NCBI GenBank assembly: GCA_017556595.1
Contig: JAFYML010000217.1
Coordinates: 1-26,770, forward strand
Origin: Bacteroides sp.
GTDB taxonomy: Bacteria; Bacteroidota; Bacteroidia; Bacteroidales; Bacteroidaceae
Length of the DNA: 26,770 bases
Direction: 5' to 3'
The translations under genes and the position numbers were made by a program. The notes under the pieces are model-generated. The model was not told where the DNA came from, did not search any database, and saw only the letters and a program-made list of their open reading frames with translations. Each line of letters opens with the position of its first letter. Within the stretch, counting starts at the first letter, position 1. This document shows, piece after piece, positions 6,689 through 15,827 of this stretch.

Positions 6689-8185
6689 ATGGCATTAAAA
6701 ATTATTTCAGCAGCCGAAGCTGCCAGCCACATTAAACATGGCATGAACATTGGCTTGAGCGGATTTACACCAGCCGGTACCGCCAAAGCTGTAACAGCCG
6801 AATTGGCAAAGATTGCAGAAGCAGAACATGCAAAAGGTAATCCTTTCCAAATCGGAATCTTCACAGGTGCATCGACAGGCGACTCGTGCGATGGTGTTCT
6901 TACACGTGCAAAAGCTATCCGCTACCGCGCACCATACACTACTAACCCCGATTTCCGCAAAGCAGTAAACAATGGCGAAATTGCCTACAACGACATCCAC
7001 TTGTCGCAAATGGCACAAGAAGTTCGCTATGGTTTCATGGGAAAGGTTGACGTAGCTATCCTCGAAGCATGCGAAGTAACCGAAGACGGAAAGATTTACT
7101 TGACTGCTGCCGGAGGTATCTCTCCAACAGTAGCTCGCTTGGCCGACAAGGTAATCGTTGAGTTGAACGCTGCACACAGCAAAGCTGGTATGGGCTTGCA
7201 CGACGTGTACGAACCACTCGATCCTCCTTATCGCCGCGAAATTCCTATTTTCAAAGTAGATGACCGCATCGGACAACCTTACGTACAAGTAGATCCTAAG
7301 AAGATTGTTGGTGTTGTAGAAACCAACTGGCCCGATGAAGCACGTGCATTTACCGATGCCGACCCTGTAACCGATAAGATTGGCGAACGCGTAGCCGATT
7401 TCTTGGTGTCAGACATGCAACGTGGTATCATCCCAAGCACTTTCTTGCCATTGCAATCGGGCGTAGGTAACATTGCCAACGCTGTATTGGGCGCACTTGG
7501 CCGTTCAAAGGCTATCCCTGCATTCGAAGTTTACACCGAAGTAATCCAAAACTCTGTAGTAGGACTTATCCGCGATGGTCGTGTGAAGTTTGCTTCTGGT
7601 TGTTCTTTGACTGTAACCAACGACTGCTTGAACGAGATTTACGAAAACATGGATTTCTACCGCGACAAGTTGGTACTTCGTCCATCTGAAATCTCTAACA
7701 GCCCCGAAATTATCCGTCGCTTAGGTGTTATCTCTATCAATACCGCTATCGAAACCGACCTTTATGGTAATGTAAACTCTACACACATCAGCGGTACAAA
7801 GATGATGAACGGTATCGGTGGTTCGGGCGACTTTACCCGCAATGCTTACATCTCAATCTTCACATGCCCATCAGTAGCTAAAGAAGGTAAGATTAGTGCC
7901 ATTGTACCAATGATTTCGCACCACGACCAAACCGAACACGATGTGAACATCGTTGTTACCGAACAAGGTGTAGCCGACCTCCGTGGCAAGAGTCCAAAGG
8001 AACGCGCTCAATTGATTATCGAAAATTGTGCACACCCTGACTACAAGCAATTGCTTTGGGACTACTTGAAACTAACAGACGGCAAAGCACAAACTCCACA
8101 CTTGATGCAAGCTGCACTTGGCATGCATGCCGAATTGGCTAAGAGTGGCGATATGCGCAACACCGATTGGAAGAAGTATTTGTAA
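6689..8185 (+). CDS. Succinyl-CoA:acetate CoA-transferase (acetyl-CoA hydrolase/transferase family)
   Basis: 498 residues, typical for the class I CoA-transferase group that includes AarC and the Bacteroidales succinyl-CoA:acetate enzymes. Visible features are LSGFTPAGTAKAV near the N terminus, GVGNIANAVLGALG before the active site, and Glu284 in YTEVIQ, the expected covalent glutamyl-CoA residue. The oxyanion and CoA-binding loop is GIGGSGDFTRNAYISIF. The enzyme moves CoA between succinate and acetate, linking fermentation end products and conserving the thioester. Family members differ in substrate preference, so propionyl- or acetyl-CoA substrates are not excluded. A probable internal promoter element (CATTTTTG, 6655-6662) precedes it. 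A bidirectional terminator follows at 8203. Confidence 0.9.
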   Translation: MALKIISAAEAASHIKHGMNIGLSGFTPAGTAKAVTAELAKIAEAEHAKGNPFQIGIFTGASTGDSCDGVLTRAKAIRYRAPYTTNPDFRKAVNNGEIAYNDIHLSQMAQEVRYGFMGKVDVAILEACEVTEDGKIYLTAAGGISPTVARLADKVIVELNAAHSKAGMGLHDVYEPLDPPYRREIPIFKVDDRIGQPYVQVDPKKIVGVVETNWPDEARAFTDADPVTDKIGERVADFLVSDMQRGIIPSTFLPLQSGVGNIANAVLGALGRSKAIPAFEVYTEVIQNSVVGLIRDGRVKFASGCSLTVTNDCLNEIYENMDFYRDKLVLRPSEISNSPEIIRRLGVISINTAIETDLYGNVNSTHISGTKMMNGIGGSGDFTRNAYISIFTCPSVAKEGKISAIVPMISHHDQTEHDVNIVVTEQGVADLRGKSPKERAQLIIENCAHPDYKQLLWDYLKLTDGKAQTPHLMQAALGMHAELAKSGDMRNTDWKKYL

Positions 8186-8202
8186 TTGATACAACATACA
8201 AT

Positions 8203-8238
8203 AAAAAGAGGAGCATTTTTTCGAATGCTCCTCTTTTT
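8203..8238. terminator. Bidirectional terminator between CoA-transferase and dacB
   Basis: A perfect 15-base inverted repeat, arms 8203-8217 and 8224-8238, surrounds the loop TTTTCG. A runs lead on one side and T runs on the other, so it can terminate both converging transcripts. It touches the dacB stop codon (8240-8238). Confidence 0.88.
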
Positions 8239-9671
8239 TATTTATACCCACACAGAAACTCACAAATCTTATCTTGCAATAGGCGGGCATCGCGGTGTGC
8301 TAAATGGTTTTGATTCAGAATAGCGAAAGCTATTTGGTGTCCGTTGGAAGCGGTTAAATAACCCGCTAACGTACAGATACCGGTAACTGTACCTGTCTTT
8401 GCACGCACCTTTTTATAGGCAGGCGAACGTCGTTGCATGCGCGATTGTAACGTACCATCTATGCCTGCAATGGGTAATGCCTGGAAAATAGCTTGATAGA
8501 TAGCTGGCTGACTATACGCAAAACGAAGAAAAGCAACCAACAACTCGGCCGAAACAGCATTGTAATTGGACAAGCCACATCCATCTACAATTCGGTAATC
8601 CGTTGATTTATAGCCAAGAGCGTTGATGGTTTCTTGCAATGGTTTGATGGCTTCATCGGCCGATAGGTGACGCTTGCCTGTTACTTGCCATGCCAAACGA
8701 TAGAGCATAGCTTCAGCATTTAGGTTATCGCTTTCTTTCATCATTTCATCCAAAACGGCTTGTATAGGTGTTTCATAGGCCATCAACAACGAACAGCTAT
8801 CTGTTGGCAACATTTCTTTAAAAGCATAGCGGTTACTAAACAGCATACCACGATTTTCCCAACGCTCTTGAAGGGTGTGCATAAAGAATTTCTCCGGCTC
8901 ATAGATGTTTACTCTTGCCGTGCGCTTTCTATCTACATTGCCCGACACAATTAAGTCGTTTCCATTTTCCAACCAATTGCGCGAAAAGTTGAATTTGCCG
9001 GCATCGGGAGTAGCCGTTTGAGTATTGTTGGTTATAGTATAATAGGTAGAAACCGGAGTTAGCAACACATCGGCAGGCATACCTTTTGTTGTTGGTGTTA
9101 CCTCTATTTCTACTGCACCTTTTTGTAACATCAATGGTGAGAGATAAGGTTGATAAGCATTCGGATTGTCATCCCAAGACCATCCTTTACCCCAGTAGAT
9201 AGAGTCTTTCATTGACACATCCCCATACAAATTGCCTTTTACATAGCAAAATGGCAAAGCTACCATCATATTCACCAACGAGTCGAGTGCTTCGTTGTTA
9301 AACTCAGGATCCATGCTTCCCACCACATAAATATCACCACAAAGGGTATCTTGCTCAATGTTTCCACGATACCACACCTCGGTACGGAATGGCTCTTTTC
9401 CTTGCGGATGTGCTAAAGCCGAAATGGCGGTAATGAGTTTCATTGTCGATGCCGGACGCGATAACTTTTCTGCTTCGTAGGCGTAAAGTGGTTGGTCGTC
9501 CGTCAAGTCGTAAGCATAAATCCCAACATGCGAAGCTTGCGGTAAATAGGCTTCGACCAACGAATCGAGTTGCGAAGAGAAGGCATTTGTCACTACATCT
9601 CTTGTCTGTGCAAAAGAAGTGGTAACAAAACAACAATAAATTGCTATGATGAGAAGTGTACGAATTTTCAT
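8238..9671 (-). CDS. dacB: D-alanyl-D-alanine carboxypeptidase/endopeptidase, PBP4 (peptidase S13) family
   Basis: 477 residues with a signal peptide (MKIRTLLIIAIYCCFVTTSFA, cleavage before QTRD), so it acts in the periplasm. The three penicillin-binding motifs are present: STMK with catalytic Ser75 and Lys78, SNY in DGCGLSNYNAVS, and KTG in RAKTGTVTG. The long insert between the first two motifs (roughly residues 85-300) is characteristic of class C low-molecular-weight PBPs. It trims or cleaves peptidoglycan side chains. It starts 4 bases after the lpdA stop, so it is very likely translated from the same transcript. No functional link between the two is known to me. Confidence 0.93.
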   Translation of the reverse strand: MKIRTLLIIAIYCCFVTTSFAQTRDVVTNAFSSQLDSLVEAYLPQASHVGIYAYDLTDDQPLYAYEAEKLSRPASTMKLITAISALAHPQGKEPFRTEVWYRGNIEQDTLCGDIYVVGSMDPEFNNEALDSLVNMMVALPFCYVKGNLYGDVSMKDSIYWGKGWSWDDNPNAYQPYLSPLMLQKGAVEIEVTPTTKGMPADVLLTPVSTYYTITNNTQTATPDAGKFNFSRNWLENGNDLIVSGNVDRKRTARVNIYEPEKFFMHTLQERWENRGMLFSNRYAFKEMLPTDSCSLLMAYETPIQAVLDEMMKESDNLNAEAMLYRLAWQVTGKRHLSADEAIKPLQETINALGYKSTDYRIVDGCGLSNYNAVSAELLVAFLRFAYSQPAIYQAIFQALPIAGIDGTLQSRMQRRSPAYKKVRAKTGTVTGICTLAGYLTASNGHQIAFAILNQNHLAHRDARLLQDKICEFLCGYK

Positions 9672-9675
9672 AAAA

Positions 9676-11022
9676 CTACACAGTTTCTTTAAAGATTTCT
9701 CCTACCGTAGGGTGGGGAAATACCATTTTTTTCCACTCTTCTGCTTTCAATCCTAATGTTATGGCCATACCTGCAAGTGTGATGATTTCGGATGCAGGAT
9801 TTCCCAAAAGATGTGCGCCAAGAATGGTATCGTCTTCGCCTACCAACACTTTGCATACACCATTAACACCCTCGTTCTCAGCAACAAATCGTCCGCTATA
9901 GGCCATTGGAAGTTGCTTCACGGTATAAGCAATGCCCTGCTGCTTTAGGCTCTCTTCGGTTGCACCCACTCCGGCAATCTCCGGATTGGTATATACAACG
10001 CCGGGGATTGCGTTGTAGGCCATCGCATCGTTTTTACCTAAAATGGCATGCACGGCCACTTCGGCTTCGCGCACGGCAGTATGTGCTAAAAGCGAACGAC
10101 CGTTTAAATCGCCACAAGCATAAACACCCTCTCCCGAGGTTTGCAATTGGTTGTTTACCCAAATAGAACCTCGCTCGGTGCGTTTTAAGTTCAAGTTTTC
10201 CAATCCGTAGCCATTGGTAACCGGTTTGCGGCCTACGCTGAGCAACACTTTCTCGGCTTCAAGCACGTTTTCGCCTTCGGCATTTTCGTAGGTCACTTTC
10301 ACCGAATTCTCTTTCCCTTCTAGGAAAATAACTTTAGTGTTAAGTAAAAATTGTACGCCACGCTTGGCATACTCTGTGCGCAACATGGCCGAAAGCTCTT
10401 TATCCATGCCGCCAAGTATCTCGTCGAGCATTTCGATAACAGTTACTTTCACCCCCATACTACAGAAGAAGGAGGCAAATTCCATACCGATAACGCCACC
10501 ACCAACAATCACTAACGATTGCGGCAACTCTTTGCAATCGAGCGCATCGCGGTGTGTCCAATAAGGCACCTCGTTCACGCCGGGAATGGGAGGAATGAAT
10601 GTCTCCGAACCGGCGCAAAGTAACAAATTGTCACATTCGTACTGCTCTTCGCCACATTGTATATGGTTTTTGTCTAACACTATTGCTTCGCCATTCACAA
10701 TGGTTACACCGGCATTCGTCAATTTGCCTTTAATGCCCAACACCAATTTACGCACCACCTTTTGCTTACGCGCAATGATTTTCGGCAAATCGGCTTCGGC
10801 TTCGCCCACCTTCACGGCATACTTGGCCGCATGACGCGCTGCATCGAGCGTCTTGGCCGAATAGAGTAATGTTTTTGTTGGAATACACCCTTCGTTTAAA
10901 CAAACGCCGCCCAAACTCTTTTTCTCGAATAATACAACACTTAACCCCGCCTTGCCTGCTATTTCTGCTGCTGTATATCCGGCAGGGCCACCTCCGATAA
11001 TGGCTAATTGATAGTTACTCAT
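9676..11022 (-). CDS. lpdA: Dihydrolipoyl dehydrogenase (E3)
   Basis: From the ATG at 11022 the protein has 448 residues, typical for E3. It has the FAD Rossmann motif GGGPAGY (residues 10-16) and the redox disulfide Cys41/Cys46 in GGVCLNEGCIPTK. The NAD-binding motif is VGGGVIGMEFASFF, a second FAD motif is ACGDLNG, and the C-terminal HPTVGEIF carries the His/Glu pair of the partner active site. It reoxidises dihydrolipoyl groups of 2-oxoacid dehydrogenases or the glycine cleavage system; no E1, E2 or GcvH gene is in the window. A longer frame opens at 11109, but its TATCTTTG promoter element (11049-11042) falls inside the extension. Confidence 0.95.
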   Translation of the reverse strand: MSNYQLAIIGGGPAGYTAAEIAGKAGLSVVLFEKKSLGGVCLNEGCIPTKTLLYSAKTLDAARHAAKYAVKVGEAEADLPKIIARKQKVVRKLVLGIKGKLTNAGVTIVNGEAIVLDKNHIQCGEEQYECDNLLLCAGSETFIPPIPGVNEVPYWTHRDALDCKELPQSLVIVGGGVIGMEFASFFCSMGVKVTVIEMLDEILGGMDKELSAMLRTEYAKRGVQFLLNTKVIFLEGKENSVKVTYENAEGENVLEAEKVLLSVGRKPVTNGYGLENLNLKRTERGSIWVNNQLQTSGEGVYACGDLNGRSLLAHTAVREAEVAVHAILGKNDAMAYNAIPGVVYTNPEIAGVGATEESLKQQGIAYTVKQLPMAYSGRFVAENEGVNGVCKVLVGEDDTILGAHLLGNPASEIITLAGMAITLGLKAEEWKKMVFPHPTVGEIFKETV

Positions 11023-11041
11023 TTCAAACAATTTATTTTTC

Positions 11042-11049
11042 GCAAAGAT
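11042..11049 (-). promoter_or_regulatory. -7 promoter element for lpdA-dacB
   Basis: TATCTTTG on the minus strand, 19 bases upstream of the lpdA ATG. It implies a 5' untranslated region of roughly a dozen bases. Confidence 0.7.
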
Positions 11050-11072
11050 AGCATAATATTTAAAAAAATTCT

Positions 11073-11080
11073 TATTTTTG
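11073..11080 (+). promoter_or_regulatory. -7 promoter element for ferritin
   Basis: TATTTTTG matches TAnnTTTG, 31 bases upstream of the ferritin ATG. It lies back to back with the lpdA element, with 23 bases between them. Confidence 0.65.
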
Positions 11081-11111
11081 CAAAGAGAATAACCCTTAAA
11101 ACAATACAATT

Positions 11112-11636
11112 ATGTTAAGTCAAAAATTACACGATGCTATCAACGCACAAATCAATGCCGAATTGTGGTCAGCATACCTCTATTTGGCCATGTCGATGGA
11201 TGCCGAAACAAAAGGACAAAAAGGTGTAGCCAACTGGTTCTACGTTCAATTCCAAGAAGAACAAGACCATGCACGCATCTTTATGAACTTCTTGAACTCA
11301 CGCGATGCTAAGGTAACATTGCTTCCTATCGCTGAAGTGCCAGCTACTTGGAATTCGGTGTTGGATATGTTCAAACAAACACTTGAACATGAAAAGAAAG
11401 TGACTTCGCTCATCAATAACTTGGCCGCTATTGCCAACGAAGATCGCGACTATGCTTCTATCAGCCGCCTTAACTGGTTCATCGACGAACAAGTGGAAGA
11501 AGAAGAAAATGCACGCGACATGATTGCTGCTTTCGAAGCTGTAGAAGACAATAAATATGGTTTGTATATGCTGGACAAAGAACTTGCCGCACGCACATAC
11601 ACCACACCATCGCCTTTGGCCACTGCTGCTGAATAA
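11112..11636 (+). CDS. ftnA: Bacterial non-haem ferritin
   Basis: 174 residues forming a four-helix ferritin fold that stores iron as a mineral in a 24-subunit shell. Ferroxidase residues are visible: Glu17 (NAELWSAYLYLAM), Glu49 and His52 (QEEQDHA), Glu93 (LEHEKK), Gln126 and Glu129 (DEQVEEEE). There is no haem-binding bacterioferritin signature. The C-terminal tail TYTTPSPLATAAE is disordered-looking. Ferritin, nadB and rubrerythrin lie together, suggesting a shared setting of iron and oxygen stress. A hairpin follows at 11643. Confidence 0.95.
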   Translation: MLSQKLHDAINAQINAELWSAYLYLAMSMDAETKGQKGVANWFYVQFQEEQDHARIFMNFLNSRDAKVTLLPIAEVPATWNSVLDMFKQTLEHEKKVTSLINNLAAIANEDRDYASISRLNWFIDEQVEEEENARDMIAAFEAVEDNKYGLYMLDKELAARTYTTPSPLATAAE

Positions 11637-11642
11637 AAATAA

Positions 11643-11679
11643 AAGAGGGTAAGTCAAAACAAATTTGGCTTACCCTCTT
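11643..11679 (+). terminator. Hairpin between ferritin and nadB, possible partial terminator
   Basis: AAGAGGGTAAG (11643-11653) pairs with CTTACCCTCTT (11669-11679); two further pairs can form in the loop. The 3' side is TTAAGTTTA rather than a pure T run. nadB starts only 23 bases later, without a clear -7 element, so this may be a leaky terminator or an mRNA-stabilising hairpin. Confidence 0.6.
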
Positions 11680-11702
11680 AAGTTTATAAGAATAACTATA
11701 CT

Positions 11703-13271
11703 ATGGTTAGAAAATTCGATTTCCTCGTCATCGGCTCAGGTATTGCCGGTATGAGTTTTGCACTGAAAGTAGCCCCAAAGGGTAGTGTAGCCCTTATCTG
11801 CAAAGCAGGATTGGAAGAAGCAAACACTTACTTTGCACAAGGAGGTATTGCTGCCGTAACCGACATGAAAGTGGATAACTTCGACAAGCACATCGAAGAC
11901 ACCATGATTGCCGGCGACTGGATAAGCGACCGCGAAGCCGTGGAAAAGGTAGTACGAAACGCACCCGAACAGATTAAAGCATTGATTAACTGGGGAGTGG
12001 ATTTCGACAAGAAAGAAGATGGCGAGTTCGACCTCCACAAAGAGGGCGGACACTCTGAATTCCGCATCCTTCACCACAAGGACAATACTGGTGCCGAAAT
12101 TCAAACCTCACTTATCGAAGCCGTCAAAGCCAATCCCAACATCAGCATCTTCACCAACCACTATGCCGTAGAGATTATTACTCAACACCACATGGGCATT
12201 ATCGTTACACGCTACACACCCGGCATCAAGTGCTTCGGTTCATACATCCTGAACGAGGAAACCGGCAATGTAGATACCTTCCTATCCAAAGTAACCATCA
12301 TGGCTACAGGCGGTTGCGAAGCTGTCTATCGCCAAACAACCAACCCATTGGTAGCTACAGGCGATGGCATAGCCATGGTATATCGTGCTAAAGGAGTAGT
12401 GAAAGACATGGAATTCATTCAATTCCACCCCACAGCCCTCTACAACCCAGGCGACCGCCCATCCTTCTTGATTACCGAAGCCATGCGTGGATACGGAGGT
12501 GTGCTCCGTACAAAAGATGGCAAAGAGTTTATGCAGAAGTACGACGAACGCCTATCGTTGGCACCACGCGACATCGTAGCCCGCGCCATCGACAACGAAA
12601 TGAAACTTCGTGGCGAAGAGCATGTCTATCTGGACGTTACCCACAAAGACCCCGAAGAAACCAAACAACATTTCCCCAATATCTATAAGAAATGCCTCAG
12701 TATAGGCATCGACATTACAAAAGATTATATCCCCGTAGCACCGGCGGCTCACTACCTATGTGGCGGCATCAAGGTTGACTTGGACGGACAAAGCAGCATC
12801 CGCCGACTTTATGCTATTGGCGAATGTTCGTGCACTGGCCTACATGGTGGTAACCGATTGGCCAGCAACTCGTTGATAGAGGCCGTTGTCTATGCCGATG
12901 CTGCTGCTAAGCATGCCATGAGCGTTATCGACCGCTACGACTTCAACGAAGAAGACATCCCCGAATGGAACGACGAAGGCACCATCAGCAACGAAGAACG
13001 TGTGCTCATCACCCAAAGCATGAAGGAGGTGAACCAAATCATGGAAGCCTATGTAGGTATCGTGCGTAGCGACACCCGCTTGAAGCGTGCATGGAATCGT
13101 CTCGATATCCTCTACGAAGAAACCGAACGCCTCTTTAAGCGAAGCAAAGCCACTCGCGAACTTTGCGAACTTCGCAACATGATTAACGTAGGTTACCTCA
13201 TCACCCGCCAAGCCATGGAGCGAAAGGAAAGTCGCGGCTTGCACTATAGCATTGATTATCCGAAGAAATAA
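11703..13271 (+). CDS. nadB: L-aspartate oxidase NadB
   Basis: 522 residues. NadB oxidises L-aspartate to iminoaspartate with FAD, using oxygen or, in anaerobes, fumarate; NadA then makes quinolinate for NAD. The FAD motif VIGSGIAGMSFAL is at the N terminus, followed by TYFAQGGIAAV. Succinate-dehydrogenase-family signatures follow: GGHSEFRILHHKD, ATGGCEAVY, FIQFHPTALY, RDIVARAID, HYLCGGI and GECSCTGLHGGNRLASNSL. The C-terminal helical domain ends near EDRKESRG-type residues (MERKESRGLHYSIDYPKK). No transcription start is obvious, so read-through from ferritin is possible. nadA lies 6 kb away at 19335, and nadC is not seen. Confidence 0.96.
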   Translation: MVRKFDFLVIGSGIAGMSFALKVAPKGSVALICKAGLEEANTYFAQGGIAAVTDMKVDNFDKHIEDTMIAGDWISDREAVEKVVRNAPEQIKALINWGVDFDKKEDGEFDLHKEGGHSEFRILHHKDNTGAEIQTSLIEAVKANPNISIFTNHYAVEIITQHHMGIIVTRYTPGIKCFGSYILNEETGNVDTFLSKVTIMATGGCEAVYRQTTNPLVATGDGIAMVYRAKGVVKDMEFIQFHPTALYNPGDRPSFLITEAMRGYGGVLRTKDGKEFMQKYDERLSLAPRDIVARAIDNEMKLRGEEHVYLDVTHKDPEETKQHFPNIYKKCLSIGIDITKDYIPVAPAAHYLCGGIKVDLDGQSSIRRLYAIGECSCTGLHGGNRLASNSLIEAVVYADAAAKHAMSVIDRYDFNEEDIPEWNDEGTISNEERVLITQSMKEVNQIMEAYVGIVRSDTRLKRAWNRLDILYEETERLFKRSKATRELCELRNMINVGYLITRQAMERKESRGLHYSIDYPKK

Positions 13272-13312
13272 GTATTCCCCGTTGGCTTTTTGCAGTTGCA
13301 AGAGCAAAAAAA

Positions 13313-13346
13313 CAGCCGCAACCTTCTGAAAAAAAGGTTGCGGCTG
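13313..13346. terminator. Terminator between nadB and rubrerythrin
   Basis: CAGCCGCAACCTT (13313-13325) pairs perfectly with 13334-13346. On the minus strand the stem is followed by TTTTTTT, giving a strong terminator for rubrerythrin. On the plus strand the 3' side is only CTTCATTA, so it is weaker for nadB. Confidence 0.85.
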
Positions 13347-13371
13347 CTTCATTATATATAAGGTATATGTA

Positions 13372-13950
13372 TTACCAATTTTCCTTCTTCACTTCGAAGT
13401 GAGCTTTTGGGTGTGCGCATGCTGGACAAAGCTCAGGTGCTTCTGTACCAGTGAGAATATATCCACAATTGCGGCATTGCCAAGTAACTTCAGTATCTTT
13501 TTCGAAAACCTTACCAGCTTCGATGTTCTTTACGAAAGCATTGTAGCGTTCTTCGTGACCCTTTTCTGCCACAGAGATTGCACGATACATCATTGCAATT
13601 TCGGGGAAACCTTCCTTGTCGGCCACCTCTGCAAAGTGTGGATAATCCAATGACCACTCTTCGTGCTCACCGGCAGCAGCAGCTTTCAAGTTGTCGAGTG
13701 TACTTCCTATTACACCTGCAGGATAAGAAGCAGTGATTTCCACCATGCCACCTTCCAACCACTTGAACATACGCTTTGCGTGTTCTTTTTCTTGGTCGGC
13801 AGTTTCGGTAAAGATAGCTGCAATTTGTTCATATCCTTCTTTCTTTGCTACACTTGCAAAGTAAGTATAACGCATACGCGCTTGTGATTCGCCGGCAAAT
13901 GAAGTCAGCAAATTCTTTTCTGTTTGAGTTCCTTTTACACTTTTAGCCAT
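13372..13950 (-). CDS. rbr: Rubrerythrin
   Basis: From the ATG at 13950 the protein has 192 residues; an ATG two codons upstream (13956) is also possible. The N-terminal diiron ferritin-like domain has LTSFAGESQARMRY, TADQEKEHAK and EVADKEGFPEIA, then VAEKGHEERY. The C-terminal rubredoxin domain has two CxxC knuckles: CRNCGY and CPAC. Rubrerythrins reduce hydrogen peroxide in anaerobes using electrons from rubredoxin or NAD(P)H reductases. It is convergent with nadB and has its own promoter at 13978-13985. Confidence 0.96.
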   Translation of the reverse strand: MAKSVKGTQTEKNLLTSFAGESQARMRYTYFASVAKKEGYEQIAAIFTETADQEKEHAKRMFKWLEGGMVEITASYPAGVIGSTLDNLKAAAAGEHEEWSLDYPHFAEVADKEGFPEIAMMYRAISVAEKGHEERYNAFVKNIEAGKVFEKDTEVTWQCRNCGYILTGTEAPELCPACAHPKAHFEVKKENW

Positions 13951-13977
13951 AATCATTATAGTTTGGGTTTATAATTG

Positions 13978-14008
13978 CAAATCTAACAAGGTTTTGCTTA
14001 TCAAACAA
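13978..14008 (-). promoter_or_regulatory. Promoter of rubrerythrin
   Basis: On the minus strand the -7 element is TAGATTTG (13985-13978), with a TTG at 14008-14006 separated by 20 bases. It lies 27 bases upstream of the ATG at 13950. Confidence 0.6.
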
Positions 14009-14080
14009 GCTTTTTTCAATATTTTTCTGTTTGAATACAAAATAACTACCTTATAATGAATTTATAAAAGAAAAGTTCAC

Positions 14081-14088
14081 TAATTTTG
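14081..14088 (+). promoter_or_regulatory. -7 promoter element for the SulP transporter
   Basis: TAATTTTG matches TAnnTTTG; the ATG at 14145 lies 56 bases downstream, a longer leader than most in this window. Confidence 0.55.
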
Positions 14089-14144
14089 CGCACTCTTTTG
14101 AATTATTAACTTTTTATAGGTAAATATTTATAGGTATTAAGAAG

Positions 14145-15827
14145 ATGAAAGCGTTCAGTTTTAAGCCAAAGCTTTATACAACTTTGCAAAACTACTCGAA
14201 AGCCATGTTCATGCAAGATTTGATGGCTGGTATTATTGTAGGTATTGTAGCTCTTCCTTTGGCCATTGCTTTTGGTATTGCTTCGGGTGTTTCACCAGAA
14301 AAAGGTATTATCACTGCTATCATAGCCGGTTTTTTAATTTCCCTATTGGGTGGTAGCAAAGTGCAGATTGGTGGCCCTACAGGAGCCTTTATCGTAATTA
14401 TTTATGGCATTATCCAGCAATATGGCGAAGCCGGATTGATTGTAGCCACACTAATGGCGGGTGTCATGTTGGTGTTGTTGGGAGTATTCAAGCTAGGTGC
14501 TATTATTAAGTTTATTCCTTACCCCATCATTGTGGGATTCACCAGCGGTATTGCCGTAACTATCTTCACTACCCAGATAGCCGACGTGTTTGGTTTGAAT
14601 TTTGGTGACGAAAAGGTGCCTGGCGATTTCATAGGAAAATGGATGTTGTATTTCCGCCACTTCGACACGATTAATTGGTGGAACACAGCTATCAGCATAT
14701 TGAGTATCATTATCATTGCTATCACTCCTCGTTTTTCGAAGAAGATACCCGGCTCGTTGGTAGCTATTATTTTGGTTACTGTAGGTGTTTATTTGCTAAA
14801 GGTATATGGTGGAATTACCTGTATCGACACTATTGGCGACCGTTTCAGCATCAAGTCTGAACTTCCCGATGCTGTAGTGCCCGATTTGAATTGGGATGCT
14901 ATTCGCAACCTCTTCCCTGTAGCTGTAACCATTGCCGTGTTGGGTGCTATCGAATCGCTTCTTTCAGCAGCCGTTGCCGATGGTATGATAAGCGACAAGC
15001 ACGATTCGAATACTGAATTGATAGCACAAGGTGTAGCAAACATCGTTACCCCATTGTTTGGTGGTATCCCTGCTACCGGTGCCATTGCACGTACCATGGC
15101 CAACATTAACAATGGCGGTAAGACACCTGTTGCCGGTATTATCCACGCAGGTGTGTTGTTGTTGATTCTCCTCTTCCTGATGCCTTTGGCGCAATATATT
15201 CCTATGGGATGTTTGGCTGGTGTATTGGTAATTGTATCGTATAACATGAGTGGCTGGCGCACCTTCAAGGCGTTGATGAAGAATCCAAAGTCGGATATTA
15301 GTGTATTGCTGATAACCTTCTTCCTCACCATTATCTTCGACCTCACCATCGCTATCGAATTTGGTTTGGTTATTGCTTGCGTACTCTTCATGCGTCGTGT
15401 AATGGAAACAACCGAGATTTCGGTTATCCAAAACGAAATAGATCCTTCGAAAGAAACCGATATGACTTTGGCCGAAGAACATTTGATTATTCCCGAAAAA
15501 GTGGAAGTTTACGAAATCAATGGTCCTTACTTCTTTGGTATAGCCACTAAATTCGAAGAAATGATGTCACTCTCTGGCGAACGTCCACGTCCGAAAGTGC
15601 GTATTCTTCGCATGCGTAAAGTGCCTTTCATCGACTCTACAGGTATCCACAACTTGGAAAACCTCTGTATAATGTCGCAAAAGGAACACATCACTATTGT
15701 ACTTTCGGGTGTAAACGAGAAAGTACACAAAGTACTCGAAAAATCGGGATTCTACGAATTATTGGGTAAAGATAATATCTGCCCCAATATCAACGTAGCT
15801 TTGGAACGTGCCAAGGAGTTGGTTTAA
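14145..15827 (+). CDS. SulP/SLC26-family anion transporter with STAS domain
   Basis: 560 residues. About a dozen hydrophobic segments fill residues 25-430, beginning with DLMAGIIVGIVALPLAIAFGIASG, the family signature region. GGPTGAFIVIIYGI and IPATGAIARTMANINNGG are further conserved loops. A cytoplasmic STAS domain occupies about 455-555, with VPFIDSTGIHNLENL as its core. Members carry sulfate, bicarbonate or other anions, and no neighbour here settles which. Its TAA stop overlaps the stop codon of the convergent nuclease gene, and no terminator separates them. Confidence 0.93.
   Translation: MKAFSFKPKLYTTLQNYSKAMFMQDLMAGIIVGIVALPLAIAFGIASGVSPEKGIITAIIAGFLISLLGGSKVQIGGPTGAFIVIIYGIIQQYGEAGLIVATLMAGVMLVLLGVFKLGAIIKFIPYPIIVGFTSGIAVTIFTTQIADVFGLNFGDEKVPGDFIGKWMLYFRHFDTINWWNTAISILSIIIIAITPRFSKKIPGSLVAIILVTVGVYLLKVYGGITCIDTIGDRFSIKSELPDAVVPDLNWDAIRNLFPVAVTIAVLGAIESLLSAAVADGMISDKHDSNTELIAQGVANIVTPLFGGIPATGAIARTMANINNGGKTPVAGIIHAGVLLLILLFLMPLAQYIPMGCLAGVLVIVSYNMSGWRTFKALMKNPKSDISVLLITFFLTIIFDLTIAIEFGLVIACVLFMRRVMETTEISVIQNEIDPSKETDMTLAEEHLIIPEKVEVYEINGPYFFGIATKFEEMMSLSGERPRPKVRILRMRKVPFIDSTGIHNLENLCIMSQKEHITIVLSGVNEKVHKVLEKSGFYELLGKDNICPNINVALERAKELV

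Noticed and set aside
6707..7288. 193-codon minus-strand frame inside the CoA-transferase gene
   Set aside because: Cysteine- and phenylalanine-rich shadow of the real gene, with no motif.
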